Shown here: in pieces, positions 9,290 to 16,039 of the stretch | How the letters are laid out: every line of letters starts with the position of its first letter | How positions within the stretch are numbered: the first letter of the stretch is position 1 | NCBI GenBank assembly: GCA_902777005.1 | Contig: CACYSB010000010.1 | Span: 124,001-188,000, forward strand | Length of the DNA stretch: 64,000 bases | Direction: 5' to 3' | Origin: an uncultured Bacteroidota bacterium | Lineage (GTDB): Bacteria > Bacteroidota > Bacteroidia > Bacteroidales > P3 | Position numbers and translations under genes: made by a program | Notes under the pieces: generated by a model | The model's input: only the letters and a program-made list of their open reading frames with translations | Databases searched by the model: none | Told to the model about the DNA's origin: nothing

Positions 9290-11998
9290 TTGCCCATCAT
9301 AGCCTTGGCGCTGTTAGCTTCCTGCTCCACGCAGAAGGCCAAGTGGGCCAATGTGCAGTACCACAACGTCACCTGCCACTACAACGTATGGTGGAACGGC
9401 AATGAGAGCCTCAAGGAGGGCCGCGAGAAGCTCTTCAAGGCAGCCGTCGACGACTACACGCTGCTGCTGCCGCCCGAGAACCTCGGTACCGAGGACAACG
9501 CCCGCAGTGTCAACCCCGAGATGGATCGCGCCATTGAGAAAGGCGTCAAAGGTATCAAGAAACACAGCATCTTCGTCAAGGGCGAGGAGCATGTGCCCTA
9601 CATCAAAGAGTGCTATCTGCTTACCGCCTACGCCACCTTCTACAAGCAGGACTATGTCTCCACCGCCAACACCTGCAACATACTCATCTCTCAGTTCCCC
9701 GGCACCCGTGCCGGCGACGAGGGCGCAGTGCTGCTGGCGCGTTGCTACACCAGGGATAAGCGCTATGCCGAAGCCGAAACGGCTCTTGACCAGCTGGTCA
9801 TGAACCTCGGCAAAGGCAATTTCTCACGCTCGCAGCGCGACAAGCTCTACACCGCCATGGTTGAGGCTACCGTGCCGCAGGAGAAATACAAGAAGGCGGT
9901 AGAATACATACGCCTCGCTATCGAGAGCTCATCCAGCAGCCGCGCAAAAGCGCGCCTCACGTTCCTCATGGCGCAGATTTACCAGATGCTTGACAAGCGC
10001 CCCGTGGCCGCCAAGTACTACCACAAGGTGCTCGCCTACAGCCCTGAGTATGTCATGGAGTTCAATGCCCGCCTCGGTGAAGCCTCCTGTGCCGACCTCG
10101 AACACAGCGACATCGCCAAACTCGAGAAGCAGCTCGACGCCATGCTGCGCGATAAGAAGAACGAGGAATACCGCGACCAGATATACTATGCCAAAGGCGA
10201 GATGTTCCTCGGCGTCAAGGACGCCCAGCGCGCCTGCGACAACTACCGCAAGTCGGTGGCTGTCTCCAAGAACAACCCATCCTGCAAGGCCCGCTCGGCC
10301 ATACGCCTCGGCGAGGTGCTCTATGAACAGTACGAGAACTACGATATGGCGCAGCTGTACTACGACACCGCCATGCAGATCATCAAACCTGACTACCCAC
10401 GCTACACAGCCATCAAGAATCGCCATTCCATCCTCACCGAGCTCGTCTCCTTCACCCGCGTCTACGAGCGCAACGACAGCCTGTTGACTGTGGCTGCAAT
10501 GCCCGAAGCCGAGCGGATGGCTCTGATTCAAGCCACCATAGACACCCTCAAGAAGCGTGAGGAAGAAGCCAAGGAGCGTGAACTTCTGGCCGAGATGATG
10601 GCCGAAGCCAAAGCGCAGCAGAACACCCTCAACGGCGACTGGTACTTCTACAACCAAAACACCGTGCAGAAAGGCAAGGAGACCTTCCGCCAGCGCTGGG
10701 GTGTGCGTGCCCTCGAAGACCTGTGGTTCCTCTCAAACAAGACGCTCCTCACCATGCAAGTGCCCGAGGATGAAATGGAAGAGGACGACAGCGACACCAC
10801 CGGTGTGACCGACAGTACGGCCGCTGCCTCCAAAACCACCGGCAAATACGGCAACCCCGACGACCCCCACGACATAGCCTACTACCTCAAGGACCTGCCC
10901 ACCGGCCAGCAGCAGTTCGACTCCATTGACTCGCTCACCTCGTCATCGCTCCTTGGCGCCGCCTACATATATTATGACGGCATCCACAACACGCCGCGAG
11001 CCCTCGAGTGCTACCTGCGCCTCGCCAAAGACTACACCTCCTACGACGACATCGTGCAGGCCTTCTTCATGCTCTACCGCATCTACGACCGGCAGGGCAA
11101 CACGCCGCAGGCTAACTACTACCGCGACATGGTGCTGCGCGGCTTCCCAGACTCGGACTTCGCCAACCTCATACGCGACAACGAATACTACCGCGAGCTC
11201 ATAGCACGCGACCAGCGCATTGAGGACGACTATGCACGCCTCTACGACCTCTACCAGTCGCGCCGCTACTCGTCCGTCATCACCCTCGCCGACCAGGCCG
11301 AGGAACTGTACCCCGCCAATCCCATGCTGCCTCGCTTCCGCTTCTGGCGCGCCCTCGCTGTGGCGGCACGCGGCGACACCCAAGAAGCCGTCTCCCTGCT
11401 GCAGGCTATCGTCAACGCCGCCTCCTCAAGCGACAGCATCGGCCCCATAGCACAGGCACAGATAGAGATGCTGCTCAACGACAGCACACGTCTCGCTTCC
11501 GCCGACAGCGAAGAGATAACACCCGCCGACGAGCGACGCGCCAAGCAGGCTGTCGCCAAGCCTGCCCAGCAATCGGGCCGCTCGGACGCGACCGAGGAGG
11601 AACTCCCCGAGGAAGCACGCATCTATCGCTACCGTGAGCGCCAGCAGTACTACGCAATCATCATCGTCGACGACCGCCGCGTCAAAGCCACCGAGCTGCA
11701 GTACCGTCTGTCCGACTTCAACAGCCAGTACTACAGCAACTCCGGCTACAAAGTCAACGCCCTCCTCTTCACCGACACCACGCAGCTCATCACCATCCAC
11801 CGCTTCGTCGACGACCAGGAAGCCATGGCCTACTACCGCCACCTCTGCAGCGACGAGAGTCCCCTCCGCCAGCTTGCCGACACCGACCACACCGAATTCA
11901 TCATCTCAACCCAGAACTACGCCACCTTCTACAACCGCAAGAATATAGACGCCTACATGGCCTTCTTCCGCAAGTATTACCTTAATAAGAAACAATAA
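9290..11998 (+). CDS. sprE: T9SS-associated TPR lipoprotein, SprE/PorW family
   Basis: About 902 residues with a lipobox (LLASC), then VQYHNVTCHYNVWWNGNESL, close to the characteristic opening of SprE/PorW lipoproteins. Many TPR-like helical pairs follow, and the C-terminal domain (YYAIIIVDDRRVKATELQYRL, MAYYRHL) also fits. SprE/PorW links outer-membrane and periplasmic parts of the type IX secretion machine. Start problem: the only usual start codon is TTG at 9290, which leaves no positive n-region. Translating upstream in frame to 9254 gives LKPIKTIKLIL, an ideal signal-peptide front, but its candidate first codons at 9254 or 9257 are both ATA. True start unresolved. Confidence 0.83.
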   Translation: MPIIALALLASCSTQKAKWANVQYHNVTCHYNVWWNGNESLKEGREKLFKAAVDDYTLLLPPENLGTEDNARSVNPEMDRAIEKGVKGIKKHSIFVKGEEHVPYIKECYLLTAYATFYKQDYVSTANTCNILISQFPGTRAGDEGAVLLARCYTRDKRYAEAETALDQLVMNLGKGNFSRSQRDKLYTAMVEATVPQEKYKKAVEYIRLAIESSSSSRAKARLTFLMAQIYQMLDKRPVAAKYYHKVLAYSPEYVMEFNARLGEASCADLEHSDIAKLEKQLDAMLRDKKNEEYRDQIYYAKGEMFLGVKDAQRACDNYRKSVAVSKNNPSCKARSAIRLGEVLYEQYENYDMAQLYYDTAMQIIKPDYPRYTAIKNRHSILTELVSFTRVYERNDSLLTVAAMPEAERMALIQATIDTLKKREEEAKERELLAEMMAEAKAQQNTLNGDWYFYNQNTVQKGKETFRQRWGVRALEDLWFLSNKTLLTMQVPEDEMEEDDSDTTGVTDSTAAASKTTGKYGNPDDPHDIAYYLKDLPTGQQQFDSIDSLTSSSLLGAAYIYYDGIHNTPRALECYLRLAKDYTSYDDIVQAFFMLYRIYDRQGNTPQANYYRDMVLRGFPDSDFANLIRDNEYYRELIARDQRIEDDYARLYDLYQSRRYSSVITLADQAEELYPANPMLPRFRFWRALAVAARGDTQEAVSLLQAIVNAASSSDSIGPIAQAQIEMLLNDSTRLASADSEEITPADERRAKQAVAKPAQQSGRSDATEEELPEEARIYRYRERQQYYAIIIVDDRRVKATELQYRLSDFNSQYYSNSGYKVNALLFTDTTQLITIHRFVDDQEAMAYYRHLCSDESPLRQLADTDHTEFIISTQNYATFYNRKNIDAYMAFFRKYYLNKKQ

Positions 11999-12024
11999 AA
12001 TATTAACTTATCAATAAATAAAAT

Positions 12025-12417
12025 ATGGCAAAGACAATGGAAATGGAAAGTTCAGCCATCAACATCATCACCGATGGCACTCTCGTCAAAGGCGACATCA
12101 CAGCAACGGGCGACTTCCGCCTCGACGGTACTCTCGAAGGTAACATTCAGCTCAACGGCAAGCTCGTCGTCGGCGACTCCGGCGTCGTCAACGGCAACGT
12201 CCTCTGCCAGAACGCCAACATCATAGGCACCGTCAACGGCAACCTCTCCGTTAAAGAGCTCCTGTCGCTCCATGCCACTGCCCGTGTCCGTGGCGACATC
12301 CTCATCAACAAGCTCTCCATCGAGCCCGGCGCCGTCTTCTCCGGCAAATGCCGCATGATTGACGAGGTGAAAGCCCAGCACGAGCAGGCTGCCGACGAAG
12401 CACCCGCCGAAGCTTGA
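12025..12417 (+). CDS. Bactofilin
   Basis: 130-residue polymer-forming cytoskeletal protein (DUF583). The central beta-helix is visible as short hydrophobic/Gly repeats: GTLVKGDITATGDFRLDG, TLEGNIQLNGKLVVGDSG, VNGNVLCQNANIIGTVNG. Short polar tails lie at both ends. Bactofilins assemble into filaments that position envelope or wall enzymes. Its stop overlaps the next start by one base (TGATG). Confidence 0.94.
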   Translation: MAKTMEMESSAINIITDGTLVKGDITATGDFRLDGTLEGNIQLNGKLVVGDSGVVNGNVLCQNANIIGTVNGNLSVKELLSLHATARVRGDILINKLSIEPGAVFSGKCRMIDEVKAQHEQAADEAPAEA

Positions 12418-13907
12418 TGGAACGCCTCAAAGAACTGTTTGCCGCCTGGTCGGGAGAGCCCTGTGCGGAATGTCTTGCCATTGGTGCCAGCAGCGGCTCG
12501 TCGCGCCGCTACTACCGCCTTGTGGGTATTGCGCACCAGTGTGTCGGAGCCGTGGCCGACAATATTCCCGAGAACCGCGCCTTCTTCGCCTACACGCGTC
12601 ATCTGCATGCAAAGGGAATGCCCGTCCCCGAACTCTACCTTGTCGACAGCGACGAGCGCCACTATCTGCAGCAGGACCTCGGCGACCAGACGCTCTACGG
12701 CCTCCTCTACGAGAAGAAGCAGAAGGGTGGGGGATTCGACGCCGAGATGCTGGCTCTCTACCGGCAGGCCCTCGCCGACCTCGCCGCCATCCAGCAGGCC
12801 GGTGCTGACCTCGACTTCAGCGTCGCCTATCCGCGTGCAGCCTTCGACCGCCGCTCCATACTCTGGGACCTCAACTACTTCAAGTACCACTTTCTCAAGC
12901 TACTCGACATCCCCTTCGACGAAGAGCCCCTCGAGAACGACTTCAACACCCTCGCCGACTACCTCCTCTCAGCCGACACCGGCTACTTCCTCTACCGCGA
13001 CTTCAACCCGCGCAACATCATGGTAGTTGAAAATTCAAAATTGAAAATTGAAAATTCGCTGACGCACAACAATAATTCTCAATTCTCAATTCTCAATTCT
13101 CAATTGTTCTACATCGACTACCAAGGCGGGCGGCAGGGAGCCGCGCAGTACGACGTCGCCTCCCTCCTCTACAGCGCCAAGAGCGACCTGCCCGATCCCA
13201 TACGCCGCGAACTCCTTGACCACTACCTCGACGTGCGCGGCCTCAGAGGTGACGCCCGGCGCCAGTGGACCGACCTCTACTACGCCTACGTCCTCATCCG
13301 TATACTGCAGACCCTCGGCGCCTACGGCTACCGCGGCCTCTTCCAGCGCAAACCCTACTTCCTGCAGAGCATACCGCTGGCCGTCAACAATCTCCGCACC
13401 CTTGTGCAGGACCATCCGCTGCCGATAGCGCTACCGGAGATATCCCGTATCGTAGAGACGTTTCATGAAACGTCTCCTGATAATAGAACCACCTTCAATG
13501 AACCGTCTAATGAAACGGCTCTGCAGGTCTCGGTTAGCAGCTTCAGCTACAAGCAAGGACTTCCCGAGGACCGTTCCGGCAACGGCGGAGGACATATCTT
13601 CGACTGCCGCGCGTTGCCCAACCCCGGGCGCTACCCCGAGTACAAGACCTACACCGGCAAAGACCGTCCCGTGATAGAGTTCCTGCAGCGTGAGGATGCT
13701 GTGGCCACTTTCCTCGACCACGCCGAAGCCATCGTAGCGCAGAGCGTCGACAAATACCTTGAGCGTCACTTCACGCACCTCAGCGTAGCCTTCGGCTGCA
13801 CCGGTGGCCAGCACCGCTCCGTCTACTGCGCTGAGCAGCTCGCCGCCCGCCTACGCCAGCGCTACCCAACAGTCAACGTCGTCGTCACCCACCGCGAACA
13901 GGACTGA
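12417..13907 (+). CDS. Sugar kinase (APH fold) fused to a RapZ C-terminal domain, with repeat insertions
   Basis: 496 residues. Residues about 1-330 are an aminoglycoside-phosphotransferase-like kinase of the AmgK (cell-wall sugar kinase) kind: catalytic loop YRDFNPRNIMV and metal site YIDYQGGRQGAAQYDVASL. From about residue 395 it is a RapZ C-terminal domain (RVAFGCTGGQH-type: VAFGCTGGQHRSVYCAEQL). This domain order is known in Bacteroidota, where the kinase replaces the RapZ P-loop domain. Two repeat-derived stretches are embedded in frame: 13027-13105 lies between the catalytic loop and the metal site, and 13450-13526 lies in the linker. Both are absent from a typical APH core. ATG 12417 is preferred over TTG 12414. 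Confidence 0.85.
   Translation: MERLKELFAAWSGEPCAECLAIGASSGSSRRYYRLVGIAHQCVGAVADNIPENRAFFAYTRHLHAKGMPVPELYLVDSDERHYLQQDLGDQTLYGLLYEKKQKGGGFDAEMLALYRQALADLAAIQQAGADLDFSVAYPRAAFDRRSILWDLNYFKYHFLKLLDIPFDEEPLENDFNTLADYLLSADTGYFLYRDFNPRNIMVVENSKLKIENSLTHNNNSQFSILNSQLFYIDYQGGRQGAAQYDVASLLYSAKSDLPDPIRRELLDHYLDVRGLRGDARRQWTDLYYAYVLIRILQTLGAYGYRGLFQRKPYFLQSIPLAVNNLRTLVQDHPLPIALPEISRIVETFHETSPDNRTTFNEPSNETALQVSVSSFSYKQGLPEDRSGNGGGHIFDCRALPNPGRYPEYKTYTGKDRPVIEFLQREDAVATFLDHAEAIVAQSVDKYLERHFTHLSVAFGCTGGQHRSVYCAEQLAARLRQRYPTVNVVVTHREQD
13027..13105. repeat. AT-rich palindromic microsatellite taken up in the kinase-RapZ gene
   Basis: Left half repeats TTGAAAA(TT)-type heptamers and right half repeats CAATTCT heptamers, forming an imperfect inverted repeat around CGCTGACGCACAAC. 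It stays in frame and encodes ENSKLKIENSL followed by NSQFSILNSQL. Similar heptamers occur in the gap before priA (52.88-52.91 kb), and related residues NSQPSALNSQL occur in the M14 peptidase (39.12 kb). Confidence 0.8.
13450..13526. repeat. TTTCATGAAA palindrome pair inside the kinase-RapZ gene
   Basis: A perfect palindrome GAGACGTTTCATGAAACGTC-TC is followed 20-odd bases later by a decayed second copy (GAACCGTCTAATGAAACGGC-TC). Encodes VETFHETSPDNRTT...NEPSNETAL in the interdomain linker. The same palindrome family occurs at 30783-30808 and inside priA at 54512-54533. Confidence 0.85.
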
Positions 13908-14168
13908 CAATCTCTTACCCTTCTCTCGTCCTTCTCATACCCATCTCTTACCCCCATAGGTAGCACATTTCGAGATCAAGAGACGATTTTCTGCGACGCT
14001 GATATGTGCGCCAAGTAGGGAGAAAAGTGTCGGAACGAGGTGTTTTTTGCCAATTTTGGGGGCCTAAAAGAGGCGTTTTTTGATGTAAACTGTTCCTATA
14101 TGAGGGATAATAAAGCTGGTGACATTTCTTACACATCTTTGAGTCTTAACCGTTTAAGTTGATTTGGC
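13908..14168. other. Non-coding stretch before the hairpin array
   Basis: No convincing gene. It begins with a pyrimidine-rich run (CTCTTACCC repeated three times within 13914-13956). It then holds two similar pieces, GAGGTGTTTTTTGCC and GAGGCGTTTTTTGATG, about 25 bases apart. It leads directly into the first hairpin unit and probably belongs to the same element. Confidence 0.5.
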
Positions 14169-14313
14169 GTTCCAGTTCCAATTGTTCCAATTATTTTTTG
14201 AGGGGCTTCATTTCCCCCATTCTATATATATATTATTAATTATTAGTTAATTATGTAGTATATAGAGTAGGGACGGGTATCCTTTTTTTAATTGGAACAA
14301 CTGGAACTGGAAC
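14169..14313. repeat. Hairpin array unit 1 (GTTCCA type)
   Basis: The left arm 14169-14192 contains GTTCCA three times (twice in tandem, then after ATT). The right arm 14290-14313 is its reverse complement with one mismatch in 24. Next to the left arm is TTTTTTGAGGGG; before the right arm is GGGTATCCTTTTTTTAA. The loop is AT-rich (TATATATATATTATTAATT). No reading frame of note. Confidence 0.9.
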
Positions 14314-14383
14314 GGATATTGGTACATAATTTCCATACAAGGCCTGGGCTTTCTGTCTTTTAGGAGAAGAAACTTGGTAAAGT

Positions 14384-14551
14384 GTGACAGATGACAGTTG
14401 TGACAGTTTGTTTTTGAGGGGTACCCATTTCTTATTTTTACCCCCTTTCTTATTTATTATATCTTATTATTAATTAATTATAAGTATTATAAAGGAGGTG
14501 TTAGGAAATAGGTGGTACCTTTTTTTAATTGTCACAACTGTCATCTGTCAC
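14384..14551. repeat. Hairpin array unit 2 (GTGACA type)
   Basis: The left arm 14384-14408 carries GTGACA, GATGACA, GTTGTGACA. The right arm 14527-14551 is the reverse complement with one mismatch in 25. Inner flanks are TTTTTGAGGGGTACCC on the left and GGTACCTTTTTTTAA on the right; AT-rich loop. The spacer before it contains ACAAGGCCTGGGCTTTCTG and CTTTTAGG; the spacer after it has ACAAGGCATTGGTTTTTAGC. Confidence 0.9.
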
Positions 14552-14609
14552 AGGGTTGTATGAGTTATCCCCTACAAGGCATTGGTTTTTAGCCTTTTAT
14601 TTGGATTTG

Positions 14610-14771
14610 CGTTACAGTTACAGTTGTTACAGTTGTTTTTTAAGGGGTATATAACTTTTATAATCTCTATCTTAAATTATACATATATATTTAATTATTT
14701 ATAAGAATTATAAGGAATTAACGAGGAAATTGGTATCCCATTTTTTAACTGTAACAACTGTAACTGTAACG
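14610..14771. repeat. Hairpin array unit 3 (GTTACA type)
   Basis: The left arm 14611-14634 is GTTACA twice in tandem and once after GTT. The right arm 14747-14770 is its perfect 24-base reverse complement, extended by one C-G pair. Inner flanks are TTTTTTAAGGGGTAT and GGTATCCCATTTTTTAA. AT-rich loop. Confidence 0.9.
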
Positions 14772-14816
14772 GAACAAAAACCAAATATTCTCTCTATCAA
14801 GGCCTTTCCCGTCGAG

Positions 14817-14840
14817 TGTTGCAGTTGTTGCAGTTCTTAA
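14817..14840. repeat. Truncated hairpin unit 4 (GTTGCA type, left arm only)
   Basis: After the spacer TCAAGGCCTTTCCCGTCG comes GTTGCAGTTGTTGCAGTT, a left arm of the same design with a fourth core sequence. No matching right arm follows, so this unit is incomplete. Spacing from unit 3 (about 206 bases) matches the array period. Confidence 0.75.
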
Positions 14841-15112
14841 TAGAGCGACAGGACCGCCCATCCGTAATGGCAACGGTGTAACAAGGCCATCCATTCGCCA
14901 TTTCGACTATCCTTCAACCATCGTTCGACCATCCTTTAACCATTATATATGGTAAAACTATGGTTAAGTTATTTTAGAAATATGTTTGAAATACCCCATG
15001 AATGACGAGCCAACGACGACCACAGCATAAAGACACTCTTCTACGAGAGGAACGACAAATAACAAATACCCATGTTTTTCACGAATTATTTTGCCGAACG
15101 GAAAATATTTCG
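14841..15112. other. Non-coding stretch between hairpin array and Bro-N gene
   Basis: Holds a run of related CCATCNTTCGACC / CAACCAT pieces (14886-14945) and a small inverted repeat ACCATTATATATGGT near 14939-14953. From 15070 it carries the CACGAATTATTTTGCCG promoter-proximal motif, also seen at 40.03-40.1 and 61.5-61.58 kb. No gene seen. Confidence 0.55.
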
Positions 15113-15122
15113 TATCTTTGCA
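15113..15122 (+). promoter_or_regulatory. -7 promoter box of the Bro-N gene
   Basis: TATCTTTGCA, an exact TAnnTTTGCA match, 19 bases before the start codon at 15142. Preceded by the shared CACGAATTATTTTGCCG region. Confidence 0.75.
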
Positions 15123-15141
15123 GTCAATTAAATAAAGTCCG

Positions 15142-16017
15142 ATGACACAAAATAACGCAATACAACTCTTTGAAGGAAAACAGGTTCGAATCGCATGGAA
15201 TGAAGAGGAGGAGAAATACTATTTCTCCATTGTGGATGTGGTTCAAATTTTGACCGAACAACCTACAACGCGTAAGGCAAGCACCTATTGGTCAGTACTT
15301 AAGAAGCGGTTGAAAGAGGAAGGTGCTGATGAACTGCTTACAAATTGTAAGCAGTTGAAATTACCCGCCGCAGACGGCAAGAAACGCGATACCGATGTGG
15401 CTGATTTACAGCAGATGCTGCGCATTGTCCAGTCCATTCCTTCCAAGAAGGCCGAACCCATAAAGCAGTGGCTCTCTGAAGTGGGTGCGCAGCGCATTGA
15501 CCAGATGATAGACCCCGAACTGACCTTTCAGATGGCTGTCGAGGACTATCGACGTCAGGGGTATAGTGAGCGCTGGATAGAGAATCGGCTCAAGTCCATA
15601 CGCACGCGCAAGGAACTTACAGACGAATGGGAGCGTTCGGGTGTGAAAGAGCAGAAAGATTTTGCCATCCTTACCAATATTCTCACCAAGGCGTGGAGTG
15701 GTATGACCACCGGCGAATACAAGCGCTACAAGGGGCTCACCAAAGAGAACTTGCGCGACAATATGACCAACTTGGAGTTGGCTCTGAACACTTTGGCAGA
15801 AGCTGCTACTACTGAAATTTCGCGCAATCGCAATCCGCAGACGATGCAGGAAAACAAACGGGTGGCACAAAGTGGAGGAAAGGCTGCCAAAGCGGCACGC
15901 GACGAGGTGGAGAAGCAGATTGGCCACAGCGTCATATCTCACAAACGAGCTTCCGATTACCTGCTGCCAACAGAAGAAGCAGAAATTAAAGGAATAGAGG
16001 ATATCAAAGAAAAATAG
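15142..16017 (+). CDS. Bro-N domain protein (phage antirepressor / DinD-like)
   Basis: 291 residues. The N-terminal approximately 110 residues (IQLFEGKQVRIAWNEEEEKYYFSIVDVVQ, then WSVLKKRLKEEG...NCKQLKLPAADGKKRDTDVAD) match the Bro-N fold, a DNA-binding domain of baculovirus BRO and phage antirepressor proteins. The helical rest (GYSERWIENRLKSIRTRKEL) resembles the common Bacteroidota Bro-N/DinD-like proteins. Target unknown. It lies alone just after the hairpin array and has its own promoter, which suggests an accessory or mobile origin. Confidence 0.83.
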   Translation: MTQNNAIQLFEGKQVRIAWNEEEEKYYFSIVDVVQILTEQPTTRKASTYWSVLKKRLKEEGADELLTNCKQLKLPAADGKKRDTDVADLQQMLRIVQSIPSKKAEPIKQWLSEVGAQRIDQMIDPELTFQMAVEDYRRQGYSERWIENRLKSIRTRKELTDEWERSGVKEQKDFAILTNILTKAWSGMTTGEYKRYKGLTKENLRDNMTNLELALNTLAEAATTEISRNRNPQTMQENKRVAQSGGKAAKAARDEVEKQIGHSVISHKRASDYLLPTEEAEIKGIEDIKEK

Positions 16018-16027
16018 TATCTTTGCA
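16018..16027 (+). promoter_or_regulatory. -7 promoter box of the Omp28-like gene
   Basis: TATCTTTGCA directly after the Bro-N stop codon; 12 bases before ATG 16040 and 24 before ATG 16052. Confidence 0.72.
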
Positions 16028-16039
16028 ACGTGTTTTAAA

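Noticed and set aside
13948..14136. 62-codon minus-strand frame before the hairpin array
   Set aside because: No signal, domain or promoter; it lies in repetitive non-coding DNA.
14169..14840. Hairpin array read as a CRISPR array or integron attC cluster
   Set aside because: Repeats are inverted within units, arms differ between units, there are no spacers of uniform size, and no cas or integrase gene is nearby.
15183..15192. tRNA-like T-loop sequence GGTTCGAATC
   Set aside because: It falls inside the Bro-N coding sequence and has no cloverleaf around it.
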